64,000 bases of DNA from Ardenticatenaceae bacterium (lineage in GTDB: Bacteria; Chloroflexota; Anaerolineae; Promineifilales; Promineifilaceae), in contig JACKCD010000002.1 in assembly GCA_020634215.1 (NCBI GenBank), positions 124,001 through 188,000 on the forward strand. The letters run 5' to 3'. The translations under genes and the position numbers were made by a program. Positions 8,756 to 17,557 of this stretch are shown here, piece by piece (within the stretch, counting starts at the first letter, position 1; each line of letters opens with the position of its first letter). The notes beneath the pieces are model-generated. The model saw nothing but the letters and a program-made list of their open reading frames with translations, searched no databases and was not told the DNA's origin.

Positions 8756-9065
8756 AGGAATCAGGTTTTTAGGACGCGGACAAACATGGATGAACGCGGA
8801 TGCATCTGGGGAATTAACAAAAAACAATCGGGTAAACATGTCATTTCGAGGTCCTTCGGGAAATCCCATTGACAGTGCCAAGTGAGCGGGATTTCTCCTC
8901 GAAGACTCGTCGAAATGACATGTTTTGGCTGAAAACTGGTTTATGGTCGCCAGACCTGGATAGATACACGGATTTTTCTCTTGGACACAGAGACACACAG
9001 ATAAGAAGAATCCGTGTTCATACGTGTGTATCTGTGGTTTATTTTCTTGCTCAGTGTACAAGATT
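8756..9065. repeat. Spacer packed with palindromic repeats
   Basis: No gene. From left to right: a tag GACGCGGACAAACATGGATG (8773-8792, with a partner in inverse orientation near 34723-34752); a long imperfect inverted repeat 8839-8920 starting TGTCATTTCGAGG and ending CGTCGAAATGACA, with a second copy at 34478-34562; and a CACGGAT/CACAGATAAG tag region (8957-9045) like the one at 11409-11475. The genes on both sides converge on this spacer, so hairpins here could end both transcripts. Confidence 0.75.
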
Positions 9066-10103
9066 CTAAAGCGTGTTTAAGGTTGCCAGCAGTTGCGCTT
9101 CGTCTGTGCCGATGGTGAGGTGATAGGTTTGAGCCTGATTGATGAGCGGCCTGAGTTGCGCCAGATTTTTGCTCCACACGGCTTCGCTGTCGTAGTACAG
9201 GCTGTTTTGGAGGATGGCTTCCCAAACGGCCGTTTCCTCTACCAAGCGCAGCGTGGTTTCTGGGTGGTCGTGGCGGGTCATCAGGCAGAGGGTGGTGTGG
9301 GTGGGAAAAACGGCCGTTTGCCACACCTGCGCCGCCCCCACCTGACGCAAATCCAAACTGTATTTCGTCTCCTGCCGCACCACTTCCTGCGCCAAAAACG
9401 GCCGTAGCGCTGGAAACTGCCCTAGGACATCCCGCCGCAGCTTAATTTTGCCCACGGGAAACCCCAACAACTGCACCCGGCCGGCCGCCGAATCCACAAA
9501 CACCATGCTGTCGCTCAGCAGGGCGTGGTCGGCCAGCGCCAGCCGGAGCGCGGTGGTGGATTTGCCGGTGTTGTGGGGAGCCAGCAGCAGCAGTGCCTTG
9601 TTATTTTGCACTAGGCAGGAAGCGTGGAGCAGCCCCAGCCCACTGGCAATGAGAAAGTTGAGCAAAATGGTGTGGAGCAGACATTGGCTGACCAGATCGG
9701 GGCGTTGGGCTAGTTCGGGTGACAAAACGGCCGTTGCCCGCCTTTTGCCCAAATCCACGTGCGCCTGCCCCCACTGGCCTAGCTGAATCAGCAGCCAGTC
9801 GGCATCCCCGGTGTAGGTGAGCCGCTGCATCAAATCATCGGGAACCGGGCCGGGGGCAGCGGCGGCGGGCTGCACTACAAGCTGGATGGTGCAAGGGGGA
9901 TCGGCCGTTGGCGTAGCGGTGGTGTAGAGGGGGAGGGTGTGGTTAACGGCCGTTAATACCCCCACCTCATTGCTCACCACCCGCACCGCCCGCCCCATCA
10001 GGCGAAAATCGCGCCCAAAGCGGGGCGCAGCCTGCCGCCGAAACCAGAAATCTTCCAGCCCGTCGGCGTATGTTTGGTAAGAAATTGCATCATTCATAGC
10101 CAT
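9066..10103 (-). CDS. Second HPr kinase-like P-loop protein
   Basis: About 345 residues. The Walker A region reads LLLLAPHNTGKSTTALRLALADHALLSDSMVFV, with His-Asn replacing the usual small residues but Gly-Lys-Ser-Thr kept, and LLSDS after it as in HprK-like kinases. It is a distant paralogue of the protein at 7817. I start at ATG 10103 (MAMNDAISYQ); the longer frame runs into the divergent glycosyltransferase start at 10132. Several host palindromes fall in codons as TAV and NGR. Role inferred: kinase or nucleotide-driven step on a peptide or glycan intermediate in the same locus. Confidence 0.72.
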   Translation of the reverse strand: MAMNDAISYQTYADGLEDFWFRRQAAPRFGRDFRLMGRAVRVVSNEVGVLTAVNHTLPLYTTATPTADPPCTIQLVVQPAAAAPGPVPDDLMQRLTYTGDADWLLIQLGQWGQAHVDLGKRRATAVLSPELAQRPDLVSQCLLHTILLNFLIASGLGLLHASCLVQNNKALLLLAPHNTGKSTTALRLALADHALLSDSMVFVDSAAGRVQLLGFPVGKIKLRRDVLGQFPALRPFLAQEVVRQETKYSLDLRQVGAAQVWQTAVFPTHTTLCLMTRHDHPETTLRLVEETAVWEAILQNSLYYDSEAVWSKNLAQLRPLINQAQTYHLTIGTDEAQLLATLNTL

Positions 10104-10131
10104 TCTCGTGCGCTTCAGATAAAACAGCAGG

Positions 10132-11403
10132 ATGAAGCGTCGTTCAATCTTAACCATCTTCCGGCTGCTGTCGAACGGTTTGGTCTATTTGGCAACGCTG
10201 GTCGTGGCTGGGTTTATGCTGCGCCGCTGGCTTTTTTTGCTGGCCGCTTGGTCGCCATCCACCAAGACCTTCGAGGTTGGCAAACCCTCTGAGGTTTGCA
10301 AAACCTTGGAGGTCTTGCCAACTGTGCTATTGCTGGTTCCTTTTCGCAACGAAACGGCCGTTTTGCCAACTCTGCTCACCTACCTCGACCAGCTCCGTTA
10401 TCCGGCGCAGCAGTTGACCACACTGCTCATTGACGATGGCTCAAGCGACGGCAGCCCGCAGTTGGCGCAGGCGTGGGTAGCACAGCAGCCGCGCCGTCAC
10501 CTGTTGCGTTTGCCCCGCACCGTCGGCAAGGCGGCGGCGCTCAATGCGGCGTTGGCGCAGTTTGCCCAGGGGGAACTGGTGGCGGTGTTGGATGCCGACG
10601 AACGGCCGTTTCCCACCACCCTCCTCCACCTCGCCACCCATTTTGCCAACCCACGCTTGGGGGCCATAAACGGCCGTCGTGCCGTCGGCAACCCGCTGGC
10701 CTCCATCTTTGCCAGCGTCAGTGCCATCGAAAACATGGTGCATCAGCTTGTGACCATGCAGTCCAAAGAGCGGCTGGGGCTGGCTCCCGCTCTGCTCGGC
10801 TCAAATTGCGTCTACCGCCGCCAAGCCCTCGCCGACGTGGGGGGTTTTCAGCCCGGTGCCTTGTTGGAGGACAGTGAGATCACGGTTAGATTGGCGCTGG
10901 CCGGTTGGCAAACGCGCTTTTGTTCCCAGGCCGTGAGCGTCCATGACGTGGCGCAAACGCTGGGTGGTTATTGGCGGCAGCACCAACGTTGGTCAAGTGG
11001 CTTTGGCAGCGTGGTGCGGCAGCAAGCAGCGGCCATTCTGGCGCGGCGGCAGCTTCCGTGGCGGCTGCGGCTGGAACTGCTGGCGTTTTCGGCCGGGTAT
11101 GCGGATCGGGCGGCGTGGTTGCTGCTGGGGCTGTGGCTGGGGGGAAAAACGGCCGTTTTGCGCCGTCCACCCCTCCCCTTTCTAATCATTTTGTTCACCA
11201 GTTTGATCACGCCCCTGTTTCAAGCTATGGTTGCCCTGCGCCGCGCCCAAGCTCCGGCGGCACTGTGGCGGCGGCTGTGGCTGCTGCCATGCCTGCTGCC
11301 TTTAGATATGGCAATCGGGCTGGCGGGGCTGCTGCAAAAAACGGTGTCTTGGGAGGCGCGAGAGCAACATGAGTACCTGAACGATGAAATGCTTGTGCGC
11401 TGA
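10132..11403 (+). CDS. Membrane family-2 glycosyltransferase
   Basis: A 423-residue GT2 enzyme with an N-terminal membrane segment (residues about 13-40), a cytosolic GT-A domain and C-terminal membrane helices. Family motifs are all present: LLIDDGSSDGS near residue 100, LDADERP (DxD position) near 153, LLEDSEITVRL with the ED pair near 246, and QHQRWSSG (QxxRW) near 283. This set is that of processive BcsA/IcaA/NodC-like enzymes. An odd low-complexity insert between the membrane helix and the catalytic domain (codons at 10260-10317) comes from an intergenic-type palindromic repeat carried in frame. Its start is 28 bases from the start of the divergent HprK-like gene. Confidence 0.85.
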   Translation: MKRRSILTIFRLLSNGLVYLATLVVAGFMLRRWLFLLAAWSPSTKTFEVGKPSEVCKTLEVLPTVLLLVPFRNETAVLPTLLTYLDQLRYPAQQLTTLLIDDGSSDGSPQLAQAWVAQQPRRHLLRLPRTVGKAAALNAALAQFAQGELVAVLDADERPFPTTLLHLATHFANPRLGAINGRRAVGNPLASIFASVSAIENMVHQLVTMQSKERLGLAPALLGSNCVYRRQALADVGGFQPGALLEDSEITVRLALAGWQTRFCSQAVSVHDVAQTLGGYWRQHQRWSSGFGSVVRQQAAAILARRQLPWRLRLELLAFSAGYADRAAWLLLGLWLGGKTAVLRRPPLPFLIILFTSLITPLFQAMVALRRAQAPAALWRRLWLLPCLLPLDMAIGLAGLLQKTVSWEAREQHEYLNDEMLVR

Positions 11404-11408
11404 ACAAG

Positions 11409-11475
11409 AAAATAAACACAGATGAAAACAGATAAGAGAATCAGTGTTTATCTGTGTGTATCTGTAGTTAATTCA
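11409..11475. repeat. ACAGAT/ATCTGT repeat spacer
   Basis: The spacer contains ACACAGATGAAAACAGATAA followed by the inverse TTATCTGTGTGTATCTGT. The same vocabulary appears at 8957-9045. It can fold into a hairpin after the glycosyltransferase stop but lacks a T run. Confidence 0.6.
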
Positions 11476-11522
11476 TCCTTTTGGTTGCGGCTTGCCCACG
11501 TTAGGAAAGGGGATTCAGATCA

Positions 11523-12896
11523 TTGGACGATTTTATTATTTTGGGGGCGGGCGTGGCTGGGCTAACGGCGGCGCGGGAACTGCTGCGGCAGGGGCAGCGG
11601 GTGACGCTCATTGAGAAGGGACGGGAGGTGGGTGGTCTGGCGCGTACCTTTGAGCGCGAGGGGTTCCGTTTTGATTTGGGCGGTCATCGCTTTCACAGCA
11701 ACAACCCATCGGTGGTGCGATGGCTGCATGAGCTGGTGGGGGAGGATTTGCTGCGGGTGCCGCGTGTGAGCCATATCAAACTAAACGGCCGTTTTGTCAC
11801 CTACCCCATCGCCTTCCCCAACGCCTTCACCGCCTTTTCCCCCCTCCAAGCCACCCAACTGGCCGCCAGCTACGCCCTGGCTCACCTCACCGAACGCCGC
11901 CGCCCCGACCACTCCTTTGAAGATTGGATTATCAAGCGGTTTGGCTCGCTAATGTACCAGCACTTTTTCCAGCCCTACACCGAAAAAGTGTGGGGCGTAC
12001 CGGGGCGCGAGCTGGCAGCCGAATGGGCAGCAGCGCGAATTGGCCTGCCCAACCTGTGGCAAGCCGTTCGCCACACGCTGCGCCCGTCAGCCATTCCCCC
12101 GGCCACGGCCATTGACCAGTTTTACTACCCGCGCTATGGCTTTGGCACCATTCCCCAGGCGCTGGCTCGTGATATTGTGGCTCGCGGCGGGCAAATTTTG
12201 ACCGAGGCCACGCCTATCTGTGTCCAGCCCGGCCGCAATGGGTTTGAGCTATTTGGCACCACCCCCGCTGGGTCATTTCGGCTACAGGGGCGTGAACTGA
12301 TTTCTACCATTCCGCTGGATCACCTGTTGGGATTGTTGCCGCAAAACGGCTCCACTTACCCTCTGCACTATCGCGGCCTTCTCTGCCTTTTTCTCGCCAT
12401 CCAGCGGCCACAAATTAGCGGCGATAGCTGGACTTATTTCCCTGAACCGTCGCTGCTTTTTGGCCGCACCCACGAACCGAAAAACTGGTCTCCGGCGATG
12501 GTTCCCGACGACAGCCACACCTCGCTGTGTGTCGAAATCTTTGCCAGCCCCGGCGACCCCGTTTGGTCGTGGCCCGATGAGCAAATTCGCCGCCAGGTGG
12601 TGGCGCAGTTGGGGCAAATGGGCTGGCTGGCAGCGGCGGAGGTGCGCCACGCCTGGGTGGTGCGTCTGCGCCACGCCTACCCGCGTTATGATGTGGGCTA
12701 TCGGGCGCATTTGACCCAGGTGCACGATTTTTTGCACCAGTGGCCGTGGCTGCATCTGGTTGGCCGCACCGGTTCGTTCCGCTACCTGAACAGCGATGGT
12801 GTTGTTGAGGATGTGTTTCGCTTTCTGGCGCACCGTTTCCCGCAAACGGCCGTTTCCATCCAACCGATGCCGCAGCAAAACGGCCGTTGGGCATAA
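11523..12896 (+). CDS. FAD-dependent oxidoreductase, amine oxidase / UDP-galactopyranose mutase-like
   Basis: A 457-residue flavoprotein. The N-terminus is a Rossmann FAD-binding loop (FIILGAGVAGLTAARELLRQ), with the ribose-binding Glu in TLIEKGREVGGLARTF and the GGHRFH motif of the protoporphyrinogen-oxidase/UGM-like group. The C-terminus has the second FAD contact HLVGRTGSFRYLNSDGVVED. Relatives occur in polysaccharide gene clusters beside GT2 enzymes. The frame starts with TTG at 11523, about 10 bases after GGAAAGGGG; no in-frame ATG nearby fits better, because the FAD loop begins at residue 3. The next GT2 gene starts right after its stop, so they are co-transcribed. Confidence 0.8.
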   Translation: MDDFIILGAGVAGLTAARELLRQGQRVTLIEKGREVGGLARTFEREGFRFDLGGHRFHSNNPSVVRWLHELVGEDLLRVPRVSHIKLNGRFVTYPIAFPNAFTAFSPLQATQLAASYALAHLTERRRPDHSFEDWIIKRFGSLMYQHFFQPYTEKVWGVPGRELAAEWAAARIGLPNLWQAVRHTLRPSAIPPATAIDQFYYPRYGFGTIPQALARDIVARGGQILTEATPICVQPGRNGFELFGTTPAGSFRLQGRELISTIPLDHLLGLLPQNGSTYPLHYRGLLCLFLAIQRPQISGDSWTYFPEPSLLFGRTHEPKNWSPAMVPDDSHTSLCVEIFASPGDPVWSWPDEQIRRQVVAQLGQMGWLAAAEVRHAWVVRLRHAYPRYDVGYRAHLTQVHDFLHQWPWLHLVGRTGSFRYLNSDGVVEDVFRFLAHRFPQTAVSIQPMPQQNGRWA

Positions 12897-12898
12897 CG

Positions 12899-13876
12899 AT
12901 GCTCGCTCCCTTTTTCTCCATCGTCATCCCCGTATTGAACGGAGGCCACCTGCTAGAAATATGCCTCCGCTCCGTCCACGCTTCCGCTTTCACCGATTGG
13001 GAACTCATTGTCGTAGACGATGGCTCCACCGACGGCTCGGCAGCCGTGGCGCGTCGCTGGGGGGCAAGGGTGGTGGTGTTAAACGGCCGTTCCGGGCCCG
13101 CCGCCGCCCGTAACGAGGGAGCCAGGTGGGCAAACGGCCGTTATCTTTTCTTCACCGACAGCGATTGCCAGCTTCACCCCCACACCCTCAGCCGCGCCGC
13201 CCACATTTTGCAAACCGACCCCACCCTCGATGCCCTCATTGGTTCTTACGACGACGAGCCGCTGGCGCAAAACGTGGTTTCGCAATATAAAAACCTCCTG
13301 CATCACTACATCCACCAGACCAGCAGCGAAGTGGCGCAAACTTTTTGGACGGGGTGCGGAGCCATTAGACGCGACCGTTTTTTGTCCCTCGGTGGGTTTA
13401 CTGCCCGGCTTTACCCCCGCGCTTCCATCGAGGATATTGAGTTGGGTTATCGGCTGGTGGGAAAAAACGGCCGTATTCGCCTAGCAAAAGAGGTGCAGGT
13501 CAAACACCTCAAACGATGGACGCTCCTCACCCTGCTCCAATCCGACATTCGGGATCGCGCCATTCCCTGGGCGGTGCTGTTGCAACAAAAAACCCCCATT
13601 CCTGCCGACCTCAATCTGAAGCCGCAGCATCGGCTGAGTGCTTTGTTGTTATTAACGGCCATTATCACCCCTTTTCTCCCCCGCCGACCGTGGCTAACGC
13701 TGGCTTGCCTGTTCGGACTGCTTACCATTAATCGCGATCTCTACGCTTTTTTCCAGGCCAGGCGCGGCTGGCTTTTCACGCTTTTGGTTATTCCCCTGCA
13801 CTGGTTCTACTATGGCTACAGTGCTGCTGCCTATTTGCTTGTCCAATTTTGCTGGCTGGTTGGCTTGGTTCATTAG
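12899..13876 (+). CDS. Family-2 glycosyltransferase with C-terminal membrane helices
   Basis: About 325 residues. The GT-A domain starts FFSIVIPVLNGGHLLEICLRS, with VVDDGSTDGS and the DxD position FFTDSDCQL. IEDIELGYRL supplies the general-base ED. Two or three hydrophobic helices end the protein. ATG 12899 lies 3 bases past the stop of the FAD gene, supporting an operon. The enzyme probably transfers a sugar from a nucleotide donor at the inner face of the membrane; the sugar cannot be read from the sequence. Confidence 0.82.
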   Translation: MLAPFFSIVIPVLNGGHLLEICLRSVHASAFTDWELIVVDDGSTDGSAAVARRWGARVVVLNGRSGPAAARNEGARWANGRYLFFTDSDCQLHPHTLSRAAHILQTDPTLDALIGSYDDEPLAQNVVSQYKNLLHHYIHQTSSEVAQTFWTGCGAIRRDRFLSLGGFTARLYPRASIEDIELGYRLVGKNGRIRLAKEVQVKHLKRWTLLTLLQSDIRDRAIPWAVLLQQKTPIPADLNLKPQHRLSALLLLTAIITPFLPRRPWLTLACLFGLLTINRDLYAFFQARRGWLFTLLVIPLHWFYYGYSAAAYLLVQFCWLVGLVH

Positions 13877-13891
13877 CCCTTTGTAAGAGGA

Positions 13892-13919
13892 TTGGCATTA
13901 AAGCAATTGTTGATATAAT
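13892..13919 (+). promoter_or_regulatory. Consensus-like sigma-70 promoter before the leader-like peptide gene
   Basis: TTGGCA at 13892-13897, a 16-base spacer, then TATAAT at 13914-13919. Transcription would begin near 13926 and give a 5' leader of about 100 bases before the ATG at 14029. That leader contains a small perfect stem, CACTTT / AAAGTG, around 13961-13977. This is the clearest promoter I can see in the window. Confidence 0.65.
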
Positions 13920-14028
13920 TCTTCTACATTACATCCCGCATGAAGTGACAAGAGAGCATCACTTTTGGGCAAAGTGAGGCACGTTACTCTGATTGTCCGA
14001 TTAACAAAAATTATAGAGGAGGCCGAAT

Positions 14029-14094
14029 ATGTACAAAAAGCCACAGATTAAGAAGCACCCGAAACTGTCCCAGGTTACTTTTAGCAGCCACTAA
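14029..14094 (+). CDS. 21-residue leader-like peptide; candidate RiPP precursor without a core
   Basis: ATG at 14029 follows AGAGGAGG (14015-14022) at ideal spacing, the best ribosome site in the locus, with a promoter at 13892-13919. The peptide is Lys-rich and fits the lasso-leader pattern YxxPxLxxxGxxxxxT position for position: Tyr2, Pro5, Ile7 (for Leu), Pro11 (for Gly), Thr17. In lasso precursors that Thr is the second last leader residue and the core follows. Here only Phe-Ser-Ser-His remain before TAA. Reading past the TAA adds six codons to another stop and gives no lasso-like core. Options: a degenerate precursor, a leader-only cofactor peptide, or a system in which the short tail is the product. 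The PqqD-like and B2-like proteins are natural partners. Confidence 0.6.
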   Translation: MYKKPQIKKHPKLSQVTFSSH

Positions 14095-14253
14095 GTTGAT
14101 TTTGGTTTTACATAAACGGCCGTTGTCTCAATAGCCGTTTCTGGAAACAACGCTTTTTCGGCAATGGTCATATTGCCCAAAAGCCCCAACATTCGTTAGC
14201 CATTTTTTCGATTAACCAATTGGAGTAACGGTTCTCCCTTTGCCCAAAATCTG

Positions 14254-15423
14254 ATGAGTGTTGCCATAACCCAAGTCATCCTGGATGGTATTAAACATGA
14301 GCAGACTCCCGACCGGTGGGAGTCTGTTTTCGTGAAGGCAGGCGGTGACTGGGACGATCTCATCATTCACGCCATCGTGCTGGGGTTAGCACCACAGCTT
14401 TATCATCGCCTCACCCATTGGCGCAGCAAGCTGCCCACCCGCGCCCGTGCCAAGCTCGCCGCTGCCCACGCCGCCCAAGCCGAACGAAACGCAGCGATTT
14501 TCCAGCAGTTGGATGAATTTTTAGCTGTTTGCCACACTCAGGCACTGCAACCCATTGCCCTCAAAGGGGTGCACTTGGCAGCCTGCTACTATGCCGAGCC
14601 GGCCTTGCGCCCCATGAACGATATTGATTTGCTCTTTACCGCCGCCACCTTGCCTGCCGCCGAAGAAGCCCTGCAAGCGTTGGGGTATGGCGGCAAATAC
14701 AAATCGGCGGAGAGCGGCGCGGGTGTGACCAAACACACCAGCACCTTTCGCCGCACCAGTGCTGTCAGCGGCGGCACGAGCAACCCGTATCTTTCAACCG
14801 ACAGCGACCGGACTATTGAGCCGCACAGTTCGCTGGAAGAATCATGGTTTGGCTTGAAGGTGGACATTACCCCTGGCGTGCGCGAACGGACGCAAACGGC
14901 CGTTCTTGGCAACCACCCCTGCTTAGTCCTGTCCCCTGAAGATTTGCTGCTCCATCTCTGCCTCCACTTTTGCTTCCACCTCATCCAAGGCTCCCCCTCA
15001 CTGGTGCAGCTTGCCGATTTGCTCACCGTTTGCCAAAAGCAAGCCGTCAATTGGGAACTGTTTGGGCAGCGTGCGGTGACGTATGAGGCAGCCTCCTTTG
15101 CCCTGGCCGGGCTGCGATTGGCAACCAACTTGCTCCATGCCCCCGTGCCAACGGCCGTTTTTGCCAGCCTCAACCGCGCCACCCCTGCCCCCATGCAGCG
15201 TTACGCCGAATCGCTCAACTTGCGCTACGTCATGGAGCGCAGCCAGCAAAAGCCGCTGACAACCGTTTGGCAGCGCGTTCAGCGCGGCTTTTTGGATCGG
15301 GCAGAAACGGCGCGATGGGCAGCCAACTGGCAAGGGCGTTGGCACGTGTGGCGCACCCTGCTCCAGCCCACCCGCACCGATACCGGGCAGCTTATTTTGC
15401 AACAAATTTACCGGAAGAATTAA
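14254..15423 (+). CDS. Nucleotidyltransferase-fold protein (PF14907 type), copy 1
   Basis: A 389-residue protein of the uncharacterised nucleotidyltransferase family PF14907. Signature: PIALKGVHLAACYYAEPALRPMNDIDLLF, where Lys-Gly and Asp-Ile-Asp are the conserved nucleotide-binding and metal-binding parts, then HLCLHFCFHLIQG. A stretch of about 45 residues after the DID motif (GVTKHTSTFRRTSAVSGG) is Ser/Thr/Gly-rich and looks inserted relative to the copies at 18379 and 20828. Family members often lie beside PqqD, HprK-like and B2 genes. The reaction is not known. ATG 14254 has no good ribosome site; the message may be shared with the leader-like peptide upstream. Confidence 0.78.
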   Translation: MSVAITQVILDGIKHEQTPDRWESVFVKAGGDWDDLIIHAIVLGLAPQLYHRLTHWRSKLPTRARAKLAAAHAAQAERNAAIFQQLDEFLAVCHTQALQPIALKGVHLAACYYAEPALRPMNDIDLLFTAATLPAAEEALQALGYGGKYKSAESGAGVTKHTSTFRRTSAVSGGTSNPYLSTDSDRTIEPHSSLEESWFGLKVDITPGVRERTQTAVLGNHPCLVLSPEDLLLHLCLHFCFHLIQGSPSLVQLADLLTVCQKQAVNWELFGQRAVTYEAASFALAGLRLATNLLHAPVPTAVFASLNRATPAPMQRYAESLNLRYVMERSQQKPLTTVWQRVQRGFLDRAETARWAANWQGRWHVWRTLLQPTRTDTGQLILQQIYRKN

Positions 15424-15478
15424 ATAGGACGCTGATTTTCCTGATTCACCTGATCAGGAAAATCAGCGTCCTATTTTT
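15424..15478 (+). terminator. Strong intrinsic terminator after the first nucleotidyltransferase
   Basis: A long near-perfect inverted repeat with left arm ATAGGACGCTGATTTTCCTG and right arm CAGGAAAATCAGCGTCCTAT around a short loop, followed by TTTTTG. The left arm begins at the stop codon. It separates the nucleotidyltransferase from the next gene, whose ATG is at 15483. Confidence 0.85.
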
Positions 15479-15482
15479 GTTT

Positions 15483-17447
15483 ATGAAGTTATCACATCTC
15501 TTGTCGTTGACAACGGCCGTTGCCGGAGGCGCAGCCGCCATTCGTACCCTGACCCGCCGCCACCAGTGGGAACAAAGCAACAACCGGGTTGCCATTTGCG
15601 TGGATTTTGACGATGCCGCCGCCGCCGCCATCCGCGCCGGGATTTCCTTTGGCGACATGCTGCACCGGTTGGCGCACAGCGGAGCCACCCACGTTTCGCT
15701 GCCGGAATGGACGCTGGCCCGCCTCATCGCTACGGGTCAACTGACTCCCCAGCTTGCCAGCGCCCCATTGCAGCAAAAGCCCCGCGTGGGTCACTGGAAC
15801 TATTTGCACGGCAACGCCGATTTGGTGGCGCAGTTGGCGGCTGAACTGACCATGCGCCTGCCCTATACCGAGGCACAGGTGCTTGACCAAACTACCCTGG
15901 CCTATGCGGGCGATCTGCCTACGATTGGCGAAATGGGGCTGGGGTTTGACTCACAAACGGCCGTTCTCATCCGCCAGCATGGTTTAAGCGTCGCGCCACA
16001 GCCGGTCAGCTACGCCTGGCCGCAAAAAGAGCTGCTGGAGCGCACCCTGGCGCAGGCGGCGGCGGTGGGGCAAACGGTCGCCTTTGCTGGCAACATGATT
16101 TTGGGGCATGAAATGCACCTCAACGAAACGGTGGATGCGCTGGCGGCCAACGGTTTGACCTTTGTCTATTTTGCCGAATCGCGCCACCAAAAGGGGGATT
16201 GGTTTATTGCCAAGCGACGCGCCCCCCACATCGTGCTGGGGCATCGGTTGACCCCCGAAGAGATGGTGCCGCTGGATTATCACGCCGCCTGCCACAATTG
16301 GGCGCACTTTGCCCGTGAGCGCGGCATTCGTTTTTGTTACGTCAACTTCTTCCGCGTTCTCCACGCCACCGCCCCGCTGGAAGGGCTGGATTATGTCCAT
16401 CACCTGAAACATGCGCTGGAAGATGCCGGGTTTGTGGTTACGGCCGACACTCGTTTGCCAACCCCTATTCCCACCCCCGACACCACAGAGCTGGCGTTGA
16501 CCGGGCTGGCGGCGGCAGGCATTGGCGCAACGGCCGTTTCGGACCTGCTCCATTTGCCTTCATCGCTGGCCCTGCCGTTAACGGCCGTTGCCGCCAGCGG
16601 CGCTGCCGCCCTTCCCTTTGTCGAACGCGCCCGCAATCAGGCAGCGGTGGCGCGGCAGCAGCACAGCCACGACCACCATCACCATCATCATGACCACGAC
16701 CACGACCATCATCATCATGACCATGACCATGACCACGGTGATTTGCAGGCACTTTACCCGCCCTCCTATGCCCCCAAGCTGCTGGCGCTGGGGCTGACGG
16801 CGTTGACCCCCGTTGCCAACCTCAACGCCGCCAACGGGACGGGCGAATGGCTGGTTAGTTTGGTGACGCAGGCGGCGGCGGCGTGCAGTCTGGCGGCTGT
16901 GACCAGCGGCATGGAGTACCAACTGCGGATTGAGGCGTACCGGGGTTTTAATTTGGATTGGTGGCTGCCGTTAACGGCCGTTTGTCTCAAAATTCCCAAC
17001 CAGACCACCCGCGCCGCTGCCCTGGCCGCACTGGGCGGAGGCTGGCTGGTGGTGCGGCGGCAAAATATAGATTTGCTGTCGCTGGTTGACCCCGGCCATG
17101 CCGAAGGCCATACGCACCATATTTCTGCTGCGATGGCGCTGGTGGGGGATGTGCAAATGGCGGTTGGCCCTAAACCAGCCCGCAAATGGGCGGGGCTTGG
17201 CCCGGCGGCGCGCGCGTTGACGCTGATTTTGCAGCACAACAACCAGCCCACGGCGGCTCTGCTTGCCGCTTCGCTCGGGAGCGTGGGGGATGCCCTGAGC
17301 CTGGTGGGGTTCCGCCACCCCGAACGCGCCCTGCAAGAAACGCTCAAACAGGCGTTACCCAGCATGGCAATGGGGGCGGCCAGCGGGTTGGCGGGGCTGC
17401 TGTTGAATCATTGGCTGGCAAAAATACCAAACGCGGTCATAAATTGA
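15483..17447 (+). CDS. DUF5693-like membrane protein with a His/Asp-rich loop
   Basis: About 654 residues from ATG 15483, the first Met after the terminator; the longer frame overlaps the upstream gene. Residues 30-330 resemble DUF5693: RVAICVDFDDAAAAAIRAGISFGDMLHRL, then GATHVSLPEWTLARLIATG and a Gly-Leu-Gly-Phe-Asp segment. DUF5693 proteins sit beside polysaccharide pyruvyltransferases and other envelope genes, and their function is unknown. Around residues 395-420 is a run of His and Asp residues (16660-16735) that could bind Zn or Ni. After it come several hydrophobic helices to the end. The fold of the first half looks like a deacetylase-type barrel, but I see no complete catalytic set. 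Likely envelope glycan assembly. Confidence 0.62.
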   Translation: MKLSHLLSLTTAVAGGAAAIRTLTRRHQWEQSNNRVAICVDFDDAAAAAIRAGISFGDMLHRLAHSGATHVSLPEWTLARLIATGQLTPQLASAPLQQKPRVGHWNYLHGNADLVAQLAAELTMRLPYTEAQVLDQTTLAYAGDLPTIGEMGLGFDSQTAVLIRQHGLSVAPQPVSYAWPQKELLERTLAQAAAVGQTVAFAGNMILGHEMHLNETVDALAANGLTFVYFAESRHQKGDWFIAKRRAPHIVLGHRLTPEEMVPLDYHAACHNWAHFARERGIRFCYVNFFRVLHATAPLEGLDYVHHLKHALEDAGFVVTADTRLPTPIPTPDTTELALTGLAAAGIGATAVSDLLHLPSSLALPLTAVAASGAAALPFVERARNQAAVARQQHSHDHHHHHHDHDHDHHHHDHDHDHGDLQALYPPSYAPKLLALGLTALTPVANLNAANGTGEWLVSLVTQAAAACSLAAVTSGMEYQLRIEAYRGFNLDWWLPLTAVCLKIPNQTTRAAALAALGGGWLVVRRQNIDLLSLVDPGHAEGHTHHISAAMALVGDVQMAVGPKPARKWAGLGPAARALTLILQHNNQPTAALLAASLGSVGDALSLVGFRHPERALQETLKQALPSMAMGAASGLAGLLLNHWLAKIPNAVIN

Positions 17448-17459
17448 TATTTTGCAAAA

Positions 17460-17512
17460 GAGACTAGGAGACTAGGAGATTAGTCTCTTAATCTCCCAGT
17501 CTCCTAGTCTCC
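17460..17512. repeat. Hairpin of GGAGACT/GGAGATT units
   Basis: Repeated GAGACTAG and GAGATTAG units on the left arm pair with the inverse CTAGTCTC and TAATCTCC units on the right. It lies between the DUF5693-like stop and the FGE-like gene. Same family as 7703, 38996, 54340, 55556. Confidence 0.8.
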
Positions 17513-17557
17513 CAATCTCCCAAAGATGTCACTTTATACCCTTTGACAATGTAACAA

